Assembly: GCA_020344335.1 (NCBI GenBank)
Contig: CP070821.1
Span: 837,409 to 872,912 of the forward strand
Source: Gammaproteobacteria bacterium
GTDB taxonomy: Bacteria > Pseudomonadota > Gammaproteobacteria > UBA9214
DNA length: 35,504 bases
Direction: 5' to 3'
In this document: positions 25,163 through 34,083 of the stretch, piece by piece
How the letters are laid out: every line of letters starts with the position of its first letter
Position numbering within the stretch: position 1 is the stretch's first letter
The notes under the pieces: model-generated
Told to the model about the DNA's origin: nothing
Database searches by the model: none
The model's input: the letters and a program-made list of their open reading frames with translations, nothing else
Position numbers and translations under genes: made by a program

Positions 25163-26509
25163 ATGTCAACAACAACTGAAGGTACACGCGAGGGCAGTCT
25201 CGAGGCCCCTACGCGTCACCCGCTGGACTGGCAAAACGAGCGTTTTTATGACAGGGAGGACCTGTTCGGCGAGCTCGAGCGGGTCTACGACATATGCCAT
25301 GGTTGCCGGCGCTGTTTCAGCCTGTGCAACGCCTTTCCCACCCTGTTTGACGCGATTGACGAATCCGACACCATGGAGCTGGACGGGGTGTCGCGCGAGA
25401 CCTACTGGAATGTCGTGGATCACTGTTACCTGTGTGACATGTGTTACATGACCAAGTGTCCCTATGTGCCGCCGCATGAATGGAACGTCGATTTCCCGCA
25501 CCTGATGCTGCGTGCCAAGGCGGTGAGGTTCCGGGAGGGGGGGGCACGTGCGCGTGACCGCATACTGACTTCGACCGACACGGTAGGCCAGCTTGCAGGA
25601 ATACCGGTCGTGGTGCAGGCAGTCAACGCAACAAACCGGTCAAAAACCGGGCGCAAGCTGCTCGAGAAACTGCTCGACGTCCACCCGGAAGCCATTCTGC
25701 CCGAGTACCATGCGAAGACCCTGCGCAAGCGGCTTGGCAAGCGGGGCCCGGTTGATGTTACAGGAGAGACCGCAGGGCCTACAAAGGGCAAGGTGGCGCT
25801 GTTTTCCACCTGCTACGGCAATTACAACGAACCCGGCATCGGCGAAGACCTGGCCGTGGTACTGGAACACAACGGCATTCCGGTTACCCTGGCGAAAAAA
25901 GAACACTGCTGTGGTATGCCGAAGCTGGAACTGGGTAACCTGGAGGCAGTCCGGAAGGCGAAAGAGACCAATATTCCCGCCCTCGCGGAACTGGTCGATG
26001 CCGGTTGGGACATTATCGCGCCGGTACCTTCCTGTGTGTTGATGTTCAAGCAGGAACTTCCCCTGATGTTTCCGGATGATGCGGATGTAATCAAGGTCAG
26101 GGATGCCATTTACGATCCGTTTGAATACCTGATGCTGCGCCACAAGCATGGCAAGCTCAAAACCGACTTCAAGCAGCCACTGGGGACGATCGCCTGGCAA
26201 GTCGCCTGTCACCTGCGGGTGCAGAACATCGGCATGAAAACCCGTGATGTGCTGCAACTGGTTCCCGATACCACGGTTGAGCCGATAGAGCGCTGTACCG
26301 GCCATGACGGCATCTATGCGGTGAAGCAAGAATGCCACGAGATCTCGATGAAGATCTGCCGCCCGGTGGTCAACCGCGTAGTGAAGGCAGAAGCCGATCA
26401 TTACAGCAGCGACTGCCCGATGGCCGGGCACCAGATTGAGAACGGCCTCGACAGCGGCAAGTCGCCGACACATCCGCTGACCCTGCTGCGTATGGCCTAC
26501 GGGATTTAG
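25163..26509 (+). CDS. Heterodisulfide-reductase-like (CCG domain) iron-sulfur oxidoreductase, rubrerythrin-linked
   Basis: 448 residues. The N-terminal part has two ferredoxin-like clusters: Cys45-x2-Cys48-x2-Cys51-x3-Cys55 and Cys88-x2-Cys91-x2-Cys94-x4-Cys99. The C-terminal part has two CCG-type modules, as in GlpC and HdrB. The first has FSTCYGNY...KKEHCCGMPKLE; the second has ACHLRVQN...IERCTGHDG...SSDCPMAGHQI, where CCG is replaced by RCTG. No transmembrane segment is seen. Its place between a rubrerythrin that lacks rubredoxin and a DUF3501 gene suggests it passes electrons to the rubrerythrin; that is inference. The start is about 270 bp after rubrerythrin and its terminator. It is flanked by two related intergenic repeats. 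Confidence 0.85.
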   Translation: MSTTTEGTREGSLEAPTRHPLDWQNERFYDREDLFGELERVYDICHGCRRCFSLCNAFPTLFDAIDESDTMELDGVSRETYWNVVDHCYLCDMCYMTKCPYVPPHEWNVDFPHLMLRAKAVRFREGGARARDRILTSTDTVGQLAGIPVVVQAVNATNRSKTGRKLLEKLLDVHPEAILPEYHAKTLRKRLGKRGPVDVTGETAGPTKGKVALFSTCYGNYNEPGIGEDLAVVLEHNGIPVTLAKKEHCCGMPKLELGNLEAVRKAKETNIPALAELVDAGWDIIAPVPSCVLMFKQELPLMFPDDADVIKVRDAIYDPFEYLMLRHKHGKLKTDFKQPLGTIAWQVACHLRVQNIGMKTRDVLQLVPDTTVEPIERCTGHDGIYAVKQECHEISMKICRPVVNRVVKAEADHYSSDCPMAGHQIENGLDSGKSPTHPLTLLRMAYGI

Positions 26510-26823
26510 GCGCACCAGCGCAGATAAGTACGACTGCATGAATGACGGTCACGCAAGTGCGGGTGTCGCGCAGGCGCAGTGCTGCAGGGAGCAGGGCAGA
26601 CCGCGAACCGGTTGAGAGGCTGGTCTGGCCCATGCACGACTGCATGGATGAAGGAGGTAGGGAATCAAAAGCAGGCGCATTAGCGATTCCCTCAACGTGA
26701 TCCCTTCTGTCCGGGCTTCGGCCACTCGCCGAAGTGGGCAGGGGACTGGTTTACTGAATTGTGCGCACTGTGTCCGCTGCAAGACTGCGGTGTTGTACAG
26801 TTGCAGGTAACAAGGTAATGACG
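26510..26823. other. Intergenic region between the Fe-S gene and the DUF3501 gene: repeat and hairpin
   Basis: No supported gene in 314 bp. It holds the right repeat copy (above) and a hairpin CTTCGGC-CACTC-GCCGAAG (26716-26734), which has a 7-bp stem but no T-run. The likely ribosome-binding site for the next gene (aaggt) is at 26812-26816. Confidence 0.5.
26582..26678 (+). repeat. Diverged intergenic repeat, right copy (flanks the Fe-S gene)
   Basis: It starts ctgcagggag at 26582 and ends gaggtagggaatcaaaagca + ggcgc (26654-26678), which is 20/25 identical to the left copy's end. A 16-bp insertion relative to the left copy contains gactgcatggatga. A nearby direct repeat ACGACTGCATG is at 26530-26540 and 26636-26646. 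Confidence 0.55.
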
Positions 26824-27408
26824 ATGAAAAAACTTACCCGTGATGATCTTTACACACTCGAGAAATACGCCGAGGTCCGTCCGGAATTCCGTGCCCGTGT
26901 TATTGCTCACAAGAAGAATCGGAATGTACCGATCGGCCCTGCTGCCACGCTCTATTTCGAGGACCGCCAGACTATCCAGTACCAGATCCAGGAGATGTTG
27001 CGAGTGGAGCGGATTTTTGAAGCCGCCGGGATCGAGGAGGAACTGGAGGCCTATAACCCCCTGATACCCGACGGCAGCAACTGGAAAGCGACATTCATGA
27101 TCGAGGAACCGGATGTAGACAAGCGGCGGGAGCTGCTGGCCGGTCTGATCGGTATCGAGCACCGGGTGTGGGTCAGGGTTGACGGGCATGACCCGGTGTA
27201 CGCGATTGCCGATGAAGACCTGGAGCGGGATACGGAAGAGAAAACCTCTTCGGTGCATTTCATGCGTTTTGAACTGGTCCCGGGGATGGTCAATGATCTC
27301 CGGGCAGGGGCGGTGCTCAGTATGGGTGTCGATCATGAAAACTATCGTTACCAGCTTGAACCCGTCACTGACAATGTACGGGAAGCCCTGCTGGCCGACC
27401 TGGACTGA
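26824..27408 (+). CDS. DUF3501 family protein
   Basis: About 194 residues, cytoplasmic, no signal peptide. It begins MKKLTRDDLYTLEKYA, the usual start of this family, and carries the segments RNVPIGPAATLYFEDRQTIQYQIQEMLRVE and IPDGSNWKATFMIEE typical of it. The function is unknown. It sits in the rubrerythrin/CCG protein neighbourhood, where the three are repeatedly found together. I chose the ATG at 26824 because aaggt lies 8 bp upstream; an ATG two codons earlier (26818) is equally in frame. Confidence 0.85.
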   Translation: MKKLTRDDLYTLEKYAEVRPEFRARVIAHKKNRNVPIGPAATLYFEDRQTIQYQIQEMLRVERIFEAAGIEEELEAYNPLIPDGSNWKATFMIEEPDVDKRRELLAGLIGIEHRVWVRVDGHDPVYAIADEDLERDTEEKTSSVHFMRFELVPGMVNDLRAGAVLSMGVDHENYRYQLEPVTDNVREALLADLD

Positions 27409-27452
27409 CCAGACTCGAAATAAGTTCACAGGCGCGTTACACTGCGCTCCCC

Positions 27453-27995
27453 ATGAGAGTGAGTTTCAACTGCAGGGACCGTGTGCTGGCGGTATTCCTT
27501 GCATGCCTGCCGGCCGCGTCCGCCGGTGATGAAGATACGGGCTGGACCACTGATCACTATGTTCCTCAAGAGGCCTGGGAAGAAGGACAGGTCACCATCC
27601 CCCCCTGGCCGGAGAAACAAAATCTGCTTGAGGTTGAGGTTGACCGGGGCGGTTTTCCCTTCCGTGTCTTCATCGATTCGCAGTCACTCGAGGTCGGTGA
27701 TGATGGTGTCGTGCGCTACTCGCTGGTGATCATCTCGACATCGGGCGCAAGGAATGCCTCATTTGAAGGTGTCCTCTGCAACAAGCGTGAGTACCGGCGC
27801 TATGCCTATGGTTCAGCGGACCGATGGCACAGGCTTGCCGGATCCCAATGGCAGCGTATCACCAGAGGCGGCAGTGACGGGTACCGCTATGTGCTGTACC
27901 GGCACTATCTGTGCAATACCGCGGGCCTCAACCCCAGGGTCGAGGGAATTCTGCAACGTATTCGCTATCCAAGAGATGTGTATCTTGATGATTGA
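27453..27995 (+). CDS. CNP1-like family exported protein
   Basis: 180 residues with a short signal peptide ending near AASA (about 25). The mature protein starts DEDTGWTTDHYVPQEAWEEGQVTIPPWPEKQNLLEV. It contains the FRVFIDSQSLEVGDDGVVRYSLVI and CNKREYRRYAYGSADRWHRL segments typical of CNP1-like proteins. Periplasmic location is expected; the function is uncharacterised. It is followed closely (33 bp) by parE on the same strand, and lies 44 bp after the DUF3501 gene. Confidence 0.8.
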   Translation: MRVSFNCRDRVLAVFLACLPAASAGDEDTGWTTDHYVPQEAWEEGQVTIPPWPEKQNLLEVEVDRGGFPFRVFIDSQSLEVGDDGVVRYSLVIISTSGARNASFEGVLCNKREYRRYAYGSADRWHRLAGSQWQRITRGGSDGYRYVLYRHYLCNTAGLNPRVEGILQRIRYPRDVYLDD

Positions 27996-28028
27996 CGGTT
28001 ACCGCCTGACTGGCTGCAGGGCTTTCCG

Positions 28029-29915
28029 GTGAGTACCGGTTACGATGCCGCTGCAATCGAGATCCTCAGCGGTCTCGAGCCGGTGCGCAAGCGTCCGGGC
28101 ATGTATACCGATACCAGCCGACCGAACCACCTTGCGCAGGAAGTGATCGATAACAGTGTCGACGAGGCGCTTGCCGGTCATGCCTCGCGTATTGACGTAA
28201 CCTTGTTCAAGGACGGTTCGGTGGAGGTCCGGGACAACGGTCGTGGTATGCCGGTGGACATTCACCCGGAAGAGGGTATCCCGGGCGTTGAAGTCATCCT
28301 TACGCGTCTGCACGCCGGCGGCAAGTTTTCGGCCAAGAACTACACCTTCTCCGGTGGCCTGCATGGTGTTGGCGTATCGGTTGTCAATGCCCTGTCGAAA
28401 CACCTTGAGGTCTGGGTGCGGCGTGGTGGCAAGGAATACAACATGGCCTTTGCCGGCGGTGATACTGCCTCACCACTGGAGGTAATCGGCAAGGTCGGCA
28501 AGCAGAATACCGGGACCACGCTGCGCTTCTGGCCGGACCCGAAGTATTTTGATTCTGCAAAAATCTCGCTGCCACGACTCAAGCATGTTCTGCGCGCCAA
28601 GGCCGTGTTGTGTCCCGGTCTTGAGGTACGCCTGAAAGACGAGGCCAGCGGTGAGAAGCTCGTGTGGTGTTATGCCGACGGCTTGCCGGATTATCTCAAC
28701 GGGGAACTGGGCGATTTACCGAGGCTTCCCGAGGAACCCTTTACCGGTAACATGCAAGGTAATTCCGAGATGGCGGAATGGGCACTCGCGTGGTTGCCGG
28801 AAGGGGGCGACATGGTGGCCGAGAGCTACGTCAACCTGGTTCCGACAGTGCAGGGCGGGACCCATGTCAATGGACTGCGTATGGGACTGACGGAGGCGGT
28901 ACGGGAATTTTGCGAGTTTCGCAACCTGCTACCGCGCGGCGTGAAGATTGCACCGGAGGATGTCTGGGAACGCGTGAGTTATATCCTCTCAGTGAAGTTG
29001 CAGGACCCGCAGTTCAGCGGTCAGACCAAGGAACGGTTGTCTTCCCGGGAATGTGCCGCGTTTGTGTCCGGTGTAGTCAAGGATGCCTTCGGGATATGGC
29101 TGAATCATCACACGGAAGCCGGTGAGAAAATTGCCTGGCTGGCCATCGAGAATGCGCAGCAGCGTCAGCGCGCCGGTAAAAAGGTGGTGCGCAAGAAGGT
29201 CACCAGCGGACCGGCACTGCCGGGTAAGCTGGCAGACTGTTCCTCCTCGGATACGGAACGCGCCGAACTGTTTCTGGTCGAGGGCGATTCGGCCGGTGGA
29301 TCGGCAAAGCAGGCGCGTAACCGCGAGTTCCAGGCGATCATGCCGTTGCGCGGCAAGATCCTGAATACCTGGGAAGTCGATCCCGCCGAGGTGCTGGCTT
29401 CCCAGGAAGTCCACGACATCGCGGTTGCCATCGGTGTCGAACCGGGATCCAGGGACATGAAGAACCTGCGCTACGGCAAGGTCTGCATCCTGGCCGATGC
29501 CGACTCGGACGGGGCGCATATTGCAACCCTGCTGTGTGCCTTGTTCCTGCGACATTTCCATACGCTGGTAGAGGCCGGGAAGGTGTTCGTTGCCATGCCG
29601 CCGCTCTACCGGATCGATGCCGGAAAGGAAGTGTTCTATGCGCTCGATGACGCCGAGAAGCAGGGCGTACTGGACCGGATAACGGCCGAGAAAATCAAGG
29701 GGAAGGTCATGGTGCAGCGATTCAAGGGCCTCGGCGAGATGAACCCGATGCAGCTGCGCGAAACAACGATTGCACCGGAAACACGCCGACTGGTACAGCT
29801 CACGGTGGATTCAAAGGACGCTACCCACAAGCTGATGGATATGTTGCTGGCACGCAAGCGGGCTTCCGACCGTCGTGCCTGGCTGGAGAAGAAGGGCGAT
29901 TTGGCGGAGACCTGA
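28029..29915 (+). CDS. parE: DNA topoisomerase IV subunit B
   Basis: 628 residues. With ParC it decatenates daughter chromosomes and relaxes supercoils. Features: the GHKL ATPase domain (EVIDNSVDEAL, DNGRGMPVDI, TFSGGLHGVGVSVVNALS), the transducer domain, and TOPRIM with EGDSAGGSAKQARNR and the DADSDGAHI acidic motif. The C-terminal end is the short ParE type (KRASDRRAWLEKKGDLAE). The start is GTG at 28029. It is separated from parC by a 94-bp repeat-filled gap. Confidence 0.97.
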   Translation: MSTGYDAAAIEILSGLEPVRKRPGMYTDTSRPNHLAQEVIDNSVDEALAGHASRIDVTLFKDGSVEVRDNGRGMPVDIHPEEGIPGVEVILTRLHAGGKFSAKNYTFSGGLHGVGVSVVNALSKHLEVWVRRGGKEYNMAFAGGDTASPLEVIGKVGKQNTGTTLRFWPDPKYFDSAKISLPRLKHVLRAKAVLCPGLEVRLKDEASGEKLVWCYADGLPDYLNGELGDLPRLPEEPFTGNMQGNSEMAEWALAWLPEGGDMVAESYVNLVPTVQGGTHVNGLRMGLTEAVREFCEFRNLLPRGVKIAPEDVWERVSYILSVKLQDPQFSGQTKERLSSRECAAFVSGVVKDAFGIWLNHHTEAGEKIAWLAIENAQQRQRAGKKVVRKKVTSGPALPGKLADCSSSDTERAELFLVEGDSAGGSAKQARNREFQAIMPLRGKILNTWEVDPAEVLASQEVHDIAVAIGVEPGSRDMKNLRYGKVCILADADSDGAHIATLLCALFLRHFHTLVEAGKVFVAMPPLYRIDAGKEVFYALDDAEKQGVLDRITAEKIKGKVMVQRFKGLGEMNPMQLRETTIAPETRRLVQLTVDSKDATHKLMDMLLARKRASDRRAWLEKKGDLAET

Positions 29916-29930
29916 ACAAAAACTGAATAG

Positions 29931-30009
29931 ACCCCCCTCCCTTGCAGGGAGGGGGTTGGGGGGAACACCGATACCCCCACCCTAACCCTCCCCCTTAAAG
30001 GGGGAGGGA
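29931..30009. repeat. Inverted pair of CCCTCCC/GGGAGGG hairpin repeats between parE and parC
   Basis: The left unit (about 29931-29965) is cccccctcccttgcaggg + agggggttgggggg; the right unit (about 29973-30009) is cccccaccctaaccctcccc + cttaaagggggaggg. Each folds as a hairpin (ccctccc/gggaggg; ccctccccc/gggggaggg). The two units are inverted to each other. They resemble the inner pair in the ribD-ribE gap. The last bases include a purine-rich ggggagg directly before the parC start. Confidence 0.75.
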
Positions 30010-30015
30010 ATGAGC

Positions 30016-32295
30016 ATGAAGCGGATCACAAATATGGAAACACTGGAACTCGATTACGAAGGCATTGAGCAGTTGCCACTGAAGACCTTTACGGAGAAGG
30101 CCTACCTGGATTATGCCATGTACGTCATTCTCGACAGGGCACTGCCACATATCGGTGACGGCCTGAAGCCGGTGCAGCGGCGCATCGTTTACGCGATGTC
30201 CGAGCTCGGACTGCTGGCAGCTGCCAAGCACAAGAAATCAGCGCGCACCGTTGGCGACGTGCTTGGCAAATTTCACCCGCATGGCGACTCGGCCTGTTAC
30301 GAGGCCATGGTGCATCTCGCGCAGTCGTTTACCTGCCGCTACCCGCTGATCGACGGGCAGGGCAACTGGGGTTCGCCCGATGATCCACGGTCGTTCGCTG
30401 CCATGCGTTATACCGAGGCACGCCTGGCGCCGTTCGCGGAAGTACTGCTCGCAGAACTGGGACAGGGTACGGTCGACTGGACACCGAATTTTGACGGTAC
30501 CCTGAAGGAGCCGGTGCTATTACCGGCGCGGTTACCGAGCGTACTGCTGAATGGCGCTACCGGTATCGCTGTCGGCATGGCAACGGATATTCCCCCGCAT
30601 AACCTGAACGAGGTTGCCGACGCCGCCATCCTGTTGCTTGACAAGCCGAAGAGCACGGTGGCCGAGCTGTTCAAGCTGGTCAAGGGACCGGATTTTCCAA
30701 CGGGCGCAGAAATCATTACGCCGGCAGCCGAATTGCTGGAGGTTTACAAGACCGGTCACGGTAGTGTGCGCATGCGTGCCTGTTATGAAAAAGAGAACGG
30801 CGAGATCGTAATTACTGCGTTGCCCTACCAGACTTCCGGCAGCAAGGTGCTGGAGCAGATCGCGGCACAGATGACTGCGAAGAAACTGCCCATGGTCGAA
30901 GACCTGCGCGATGAGTCGGATCACGAGAATCCGACCCGCCTGGTGATCGTGCCGCGCTCCAGCCGTGTTGATAGCGAAGCCCTGATGTCACACCTGTTCG
31001 CGAGCACCGACCTGGAACGCACCGCACGCATCAACCTGAACATGATCGGCCTGGACGGCCGGCCGGGTGTCAAGGACCTGCGGACTATTCTCAAGGAATG
31101 GCTTCAATACCGCAGTGCGACCGTAACGCGGCGCCTCGGCTATCGCCTGGAGAAGGTGGACCGGCGCCTGCACCTGCTCGAGGGGCTGTTGATCGCGTTC
31201 CTGAATCTCGACGAAGTTATCAGGATCATTCGTACCGAGGACAAACCGAAACCGGCGCTGATTAAACGCTTCAAGCTGTCTGACGAACAGGCAGATTACA
31301 TTCTTGACACCCGGCTGCGGCAACTTGCGCGCCTTGAAGAAATGAAGATCAGGGATGAGCAGAAAGAACTCGCCCTGGAACGTGATGAACTGCAGAAAAT
31401 CCTGAAGTCAAAAGCTCGCCTGAAGACGCTGATCAAGAAAGAGATCATGGACGATGCAGCCAGGTTTGGTGATGTGCGTCGATCGCAACTGGTTGAACGT
31501 GAAGCAGCCCGGGTGCTGGATGAAACAGCGCTGGTGCCGAGCGAACAGGTTACCGTAGTTCTGTCGAAAAACGGCTGGGTGCGTGTCGCCAAGGGGCACG
31601 ATATCGATCCGGCCGGGATGAGTTACAAGGCCGGTGACAAATTTGCTGCCGCTGCACGCGGACGCAGTAACCAGCTGGCACTGTTCCTGGATTCCAACGG
31701 GCGTGCCTATGCGCTGCCGGCGCACACACTGCCGACGGCGCGTGGTCAGGGCGAGCCATTGAGCGGCCGCCTGAAGCCGGCAGACGGGGCGCGCTTTGTC
31801 GGTGTCATGGCCGGTGAGCCGGACCAGCTGTATTTGCTTGCAAGTGATTCCGGGTACGGGTTCGTGGGCCGTCTTGGCGACCTGGTGACCCGTAACAAGG
31901 CAGGCAAGGCCGTGCTGTCGGTTCCAAAGGGCTGTAACGTGCTGCCACCTGTTCCGGTACGCAGTCTGGAGGATGACTGGATCATCGCTGTGACCACCGA
32001 GGGTTACATGCTCGTGATACCACTCTCCGACCTGCCGCAAATGTCCCGCGGCAAGGGCAACAAGATCATCAACATCCCGTCCGCACGGCTCAAGAACCGG
32101 GAAGAGTATGTTGCCGCGCTGGAATGCATACAGGACGGCGAGAAACTGGTAGTCCACGTCGGGAAGAAACACAAGACCATGAAGGCCGACGAGGTGGATG
32201 AATTTGCCGGGGAGCGTGGTCGCCGGGGCCGCAAGCTCGCCCGTGGCTACCGGAAGGTCGACCGCCTGGAGGTCCTCTATAATCTGCCGGAATAA
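30016..32295 (+). CDS. parC: DNA topoisomerase IV subunit A
   Basis: About 759 residues. It holds the DNA-breaking winged helix and the C-terminal beta-pinwheel. The catalytic Tyr is in [10 protein letters not shown] (132 by the ATG at 30016). The quinolone region [12 protein letters not shown] has the sensitive-type Ser and Glu (at 92 and 96). Start choice: an ATG at 30010 gives only 2 bp between the ggggagg and the start; the ATG at 30016 gives 8 bp and is preferred. Homologues suggest either is possible; a third ATG at 30034 has no good ribosome-binding site. parE precedes it on the same strand. Confidence 0.96.
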   Translation: MKRITNMETLELDYEGIEQLPLKTFTEKAYLDYAMYVILDRALPHIGDGLKPVQRRIVYAMSELGLLAAAKHKKSARTVGDVLGKFHPHGDSACYEAMVHLAQSFTCRYPLIDGQGNWGSPDDPRSFAAMRYTEARLAPFAEVLLAELGQGTVDWTPNFDGTLKEPVLLPARLPSVLLNGATGIAVGMATDIPPHNLNEVADAAILLLDKPKSTVAELFKLVKGPDFPTGAEIITPAAELLEVYKTGHGSVRMRACYEKENGEIVITALPYQTSGSKVLEQIAAQMTAKKLPMVEDLRDESDHENPTRLVIVPRSSRVDSEALMSHLFASTDLERTARINLNMIGLDGRPGVKDLRTILKEWLQYRSATVTRRLGYRLEKVDRRLHLLEGLLIAFLNLDEVIRIIRTEDKPKPALIKRFKLSDEQADYILDTRLRQLARLEEMKIRDEQKELALERDELQKILKSKARLKTLIKKEIMDDAARFGDVRRSQLVEREAARVLDETALVPSEQVTVVLSKNGWVRVAKGHDIDPAGMSYKAGDKFAAAARGRSNQLALFLDSNGRAYALPAHTLPTARGQGEPLSGRLKPADGARFVGVMAGEPDQLYLLASDSGYGFVGRLGDLVTRNKAGKAVLSVPKGCNVLPPVPVRSLEDDWIIAVTTEGYMLVIPLSDLPQMSRGKGNKIINIPSARLKNREEYVAALECIQDGEKLVVHVGKKHKTMKADEVDEFAGERGRRGRKLARGYRKVDRLEVLYNLPE

Positions 32296-32350
32296 TACCA
32301 GGTAGATCACCGGGCTGGACACCAGTCTGCTGTTTTCCTAGATTTATACC

Positions 32351-32941
32351 ATGAAGCAGCGATGTTCCATGGCGGGGATCCTCTTTTGTCTTGGCAGTTT
32401 CTGTATGGCAGCCGCAATGGCAACGCTGGCACAACCGCCGTTTGAAAACTGTGTCGATTTCCATTGCGATGCAACCCGCACAGTGAAGCTCGCTGATGGT
32501 CACTGGCAGGCCGTGCGGGCGTTGTTTGCAGGTAAAACCTCACCGGCAGGTGAACGGGAGCGGATTCGCCAGGCCATCGCACTGCTGGAACGCGAGGTGG
32601 GCCGGATCATCGGGACCTCGGGCGACATGGCCCGCAACATGACGGGCGCGGGCTACCAGCTGGACTGCATCTCGGAATCGAAAAATACCACCACCTACCT
32701 GCAACTGTTGTTTGATGATGGCCTGCTGCGATGGCACGAGATCAATGAACGACAGGTTCGCTACCCGTTGATTTTTGATACCCACTGGACCGCTGTTATC
32801 CAGGAGCTCAATAGCGGGCAGCGCTATGCCGTGGATTCCTGGTTCCTGGATAACGGTGAACCACCCTATATCCAGCCACTGGAGGACTGGCTGTCAGGTC
32901 GTCGCATCGATGGTGCAGTGGAAAGCCCTGATCAGCGCTAG
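32351..32941 (+). CDS. Exported protein of unknown function
   Basis: 196 residues. The signal peptide ends near MATLA (about 27). The mature part starts QPPFENCVDFHCDATRTVKL and has three Cys. A helical middle (GERERIRQAIALLEREVGRIIG) is followed by a compact C-terminal segment (DTHWTAVIQELNSGQRYAVDSWFLDNGEPPYIQPLEDWLSG), which recurs in uncharacterised exported proteins by my memory. No catalytic motif is certain. It lies 55 bp after parC, so co-transcription is possible; the next gene is convergent. Confidence 0.7.
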   Translation: MKQRCSMAGILFCLGSFCMAAAMATLAQPPFENCVDFHCDATRTVKLADGHWQAVRALFAGKTSPAGERERIRQAIALLEREVGRIIGTSGDMARNMTGAGYQLDCISESKNTTTYLQLLFDDGLLRWHEINERQVRYPLIFDTHWTAVIQELNSGQRYAVDSWFLDNGEPPYIQPLEDWLSGRRIDGAVESPDQR

Positions 32942-32985
32942 TACCCGGTAATTGGGCGTGTGTATTGTTACTCGCTCCTGAAATG

Positions 32986-34083
32986 TTACTGCTGCCTGCT
33001 TTTTAGCTCTTCCAGGCGCGCCAAAACCTTGTGGGCACGCTCGAGCCGCTCCCTGATCCCGGAATTTTCGGGATCCAGTTCCAGGGCCATGTTCCAGGAG
33101 TCGATTGCCCGGTTCACCTTGTCGGCACGGTACTGTCGATCACCCTTGTCAAGCAGTTCCTTGACAACGGGGTCAATGGCCTGTTCCAGCCTGGCTTGCA
33201 TGTCAACGACTGCTTTTGTATTGCGTTCGCGTGCGGGAATTTTACTGAAGGTAGTGCGGGCGGTCAGCAAGTCGTTACCCTCCAGTGCCTTCCCGGTCCT
33301 GGAAAGCAGTTCCTGGGTTTTGTTCCGGCGCGTGATCGCCTGGTTCTTTCTTTTCTCGACCTGCTTGATGTGTTCTTTCTTTTCCTGCGTGTCCCGGTGT
33401 GACTCCTGCTTCTCCGCGAGACTGGCAAGGGCGGATTGTACAGCCGGTGTGTCGTCAATGGCGCTTGCGAGTTGCAGGCACTTGTCCGCTGTCACAAGAT
33501 CATCTACCTGCATGGATTCCAGACCGCATTGCAGTAAATCGTCTGCCATGCCGGCCGCTTCCTGCTGGTACAGGGTATGGATCCAGCGGTTGCCAAGTCC
33601 AGGTGGCTCGAGATTTTGCTGTTCTTCATAGATTTTCTGCTGCTGTACGATATATTCAGCCCGTGACACCAGTTTCTTGCGCTGGTTGTCGCGCAGGCGC
33701 GCATCCCGCTTGCTTGCAAGGGTGCGCCGGTAGTCATTCAGCACGGTACTGTGAGGAAGGTTCGTCAGTGCCTTGTCGAGAACGCCGAGGGCACTGTAGA
33801 GATCATCACCGGATTCCAGTGCCTTTGCCTCAGCCAGTGTTGCCTGTTCATATTCGGCAATTTGCTCATGCAGGTATTCACGCTGGCCGGTTTTATCGAG
33901 GTAGGGGAAATCATTGAGCAATTGCTCTGCGCGTTCGTATTGCCGGGACTCTATTAGTGCATTCAGGTCTTCAGGCCGGCTTTTATCGCGCCCGATTGTG
34001 TCTATATGACTGCAGCTCGCCAGCAGCGAGAGGAGCAGCAGCGCTGTCGTCAGGTCAGGACGCCAGTGATTCATGATATTCAT
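32986..34083 (-). CDS. Lipoprotein with TPR-like repeats
   Basis: About 365 residues. A lipobox (LLSLLASC) puts the acylated Cys at about 24, after a hydrophobic signal sequence. The rest is helical: an N-terminal pair of helix-turn-helix units (NALIESRQYERAEQLLNDFP, SGDDLYSALGVLDKAL), a long charged coiled segment (about 200-265, rich in K and E), and a C-terminal TPR-like unit (GDRQYRADKVNRAIDSWNMALELDPENSGIRERL). It overlaps the 3' end of the cyclase gene by 29 bp (20 bp from the ATG at 34074). A role as an envelope scaffold for the cyclase system is inferred only from the overlap. Confidence 0.75.
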   Translation of the reverse strand: MNIMNHWRPDLTTALLLLSLLASCSHIDTIGRDKSRPEDLNALIESRQYERAEQLLNDFPYLDKTGQREYLHEQIAEYEQATLAEAKALESGDDLYSALGVLDKALTNLPHSTVLNDYRRTLASKRDARLRDNQRKKLVSRAEYIVQQQKIYEEQQNLEPPGLGNRWIHTLYQQEAAGMADDLLQCGLESMQVDDLVTADKCLQLASAIDDTPAVQSALASLAEKQESHRDTQEKKEHIKQVEKRKNQAITRRNKTQELLSRTGKALEGNDLLTARTTFSKIPARERNTKAVVDMQARLEQAIDPVVKELLDKGDRQYRADKVNRAIDSWNMALELDPENSGIRERLERAHKVLARLEELKSRQQ

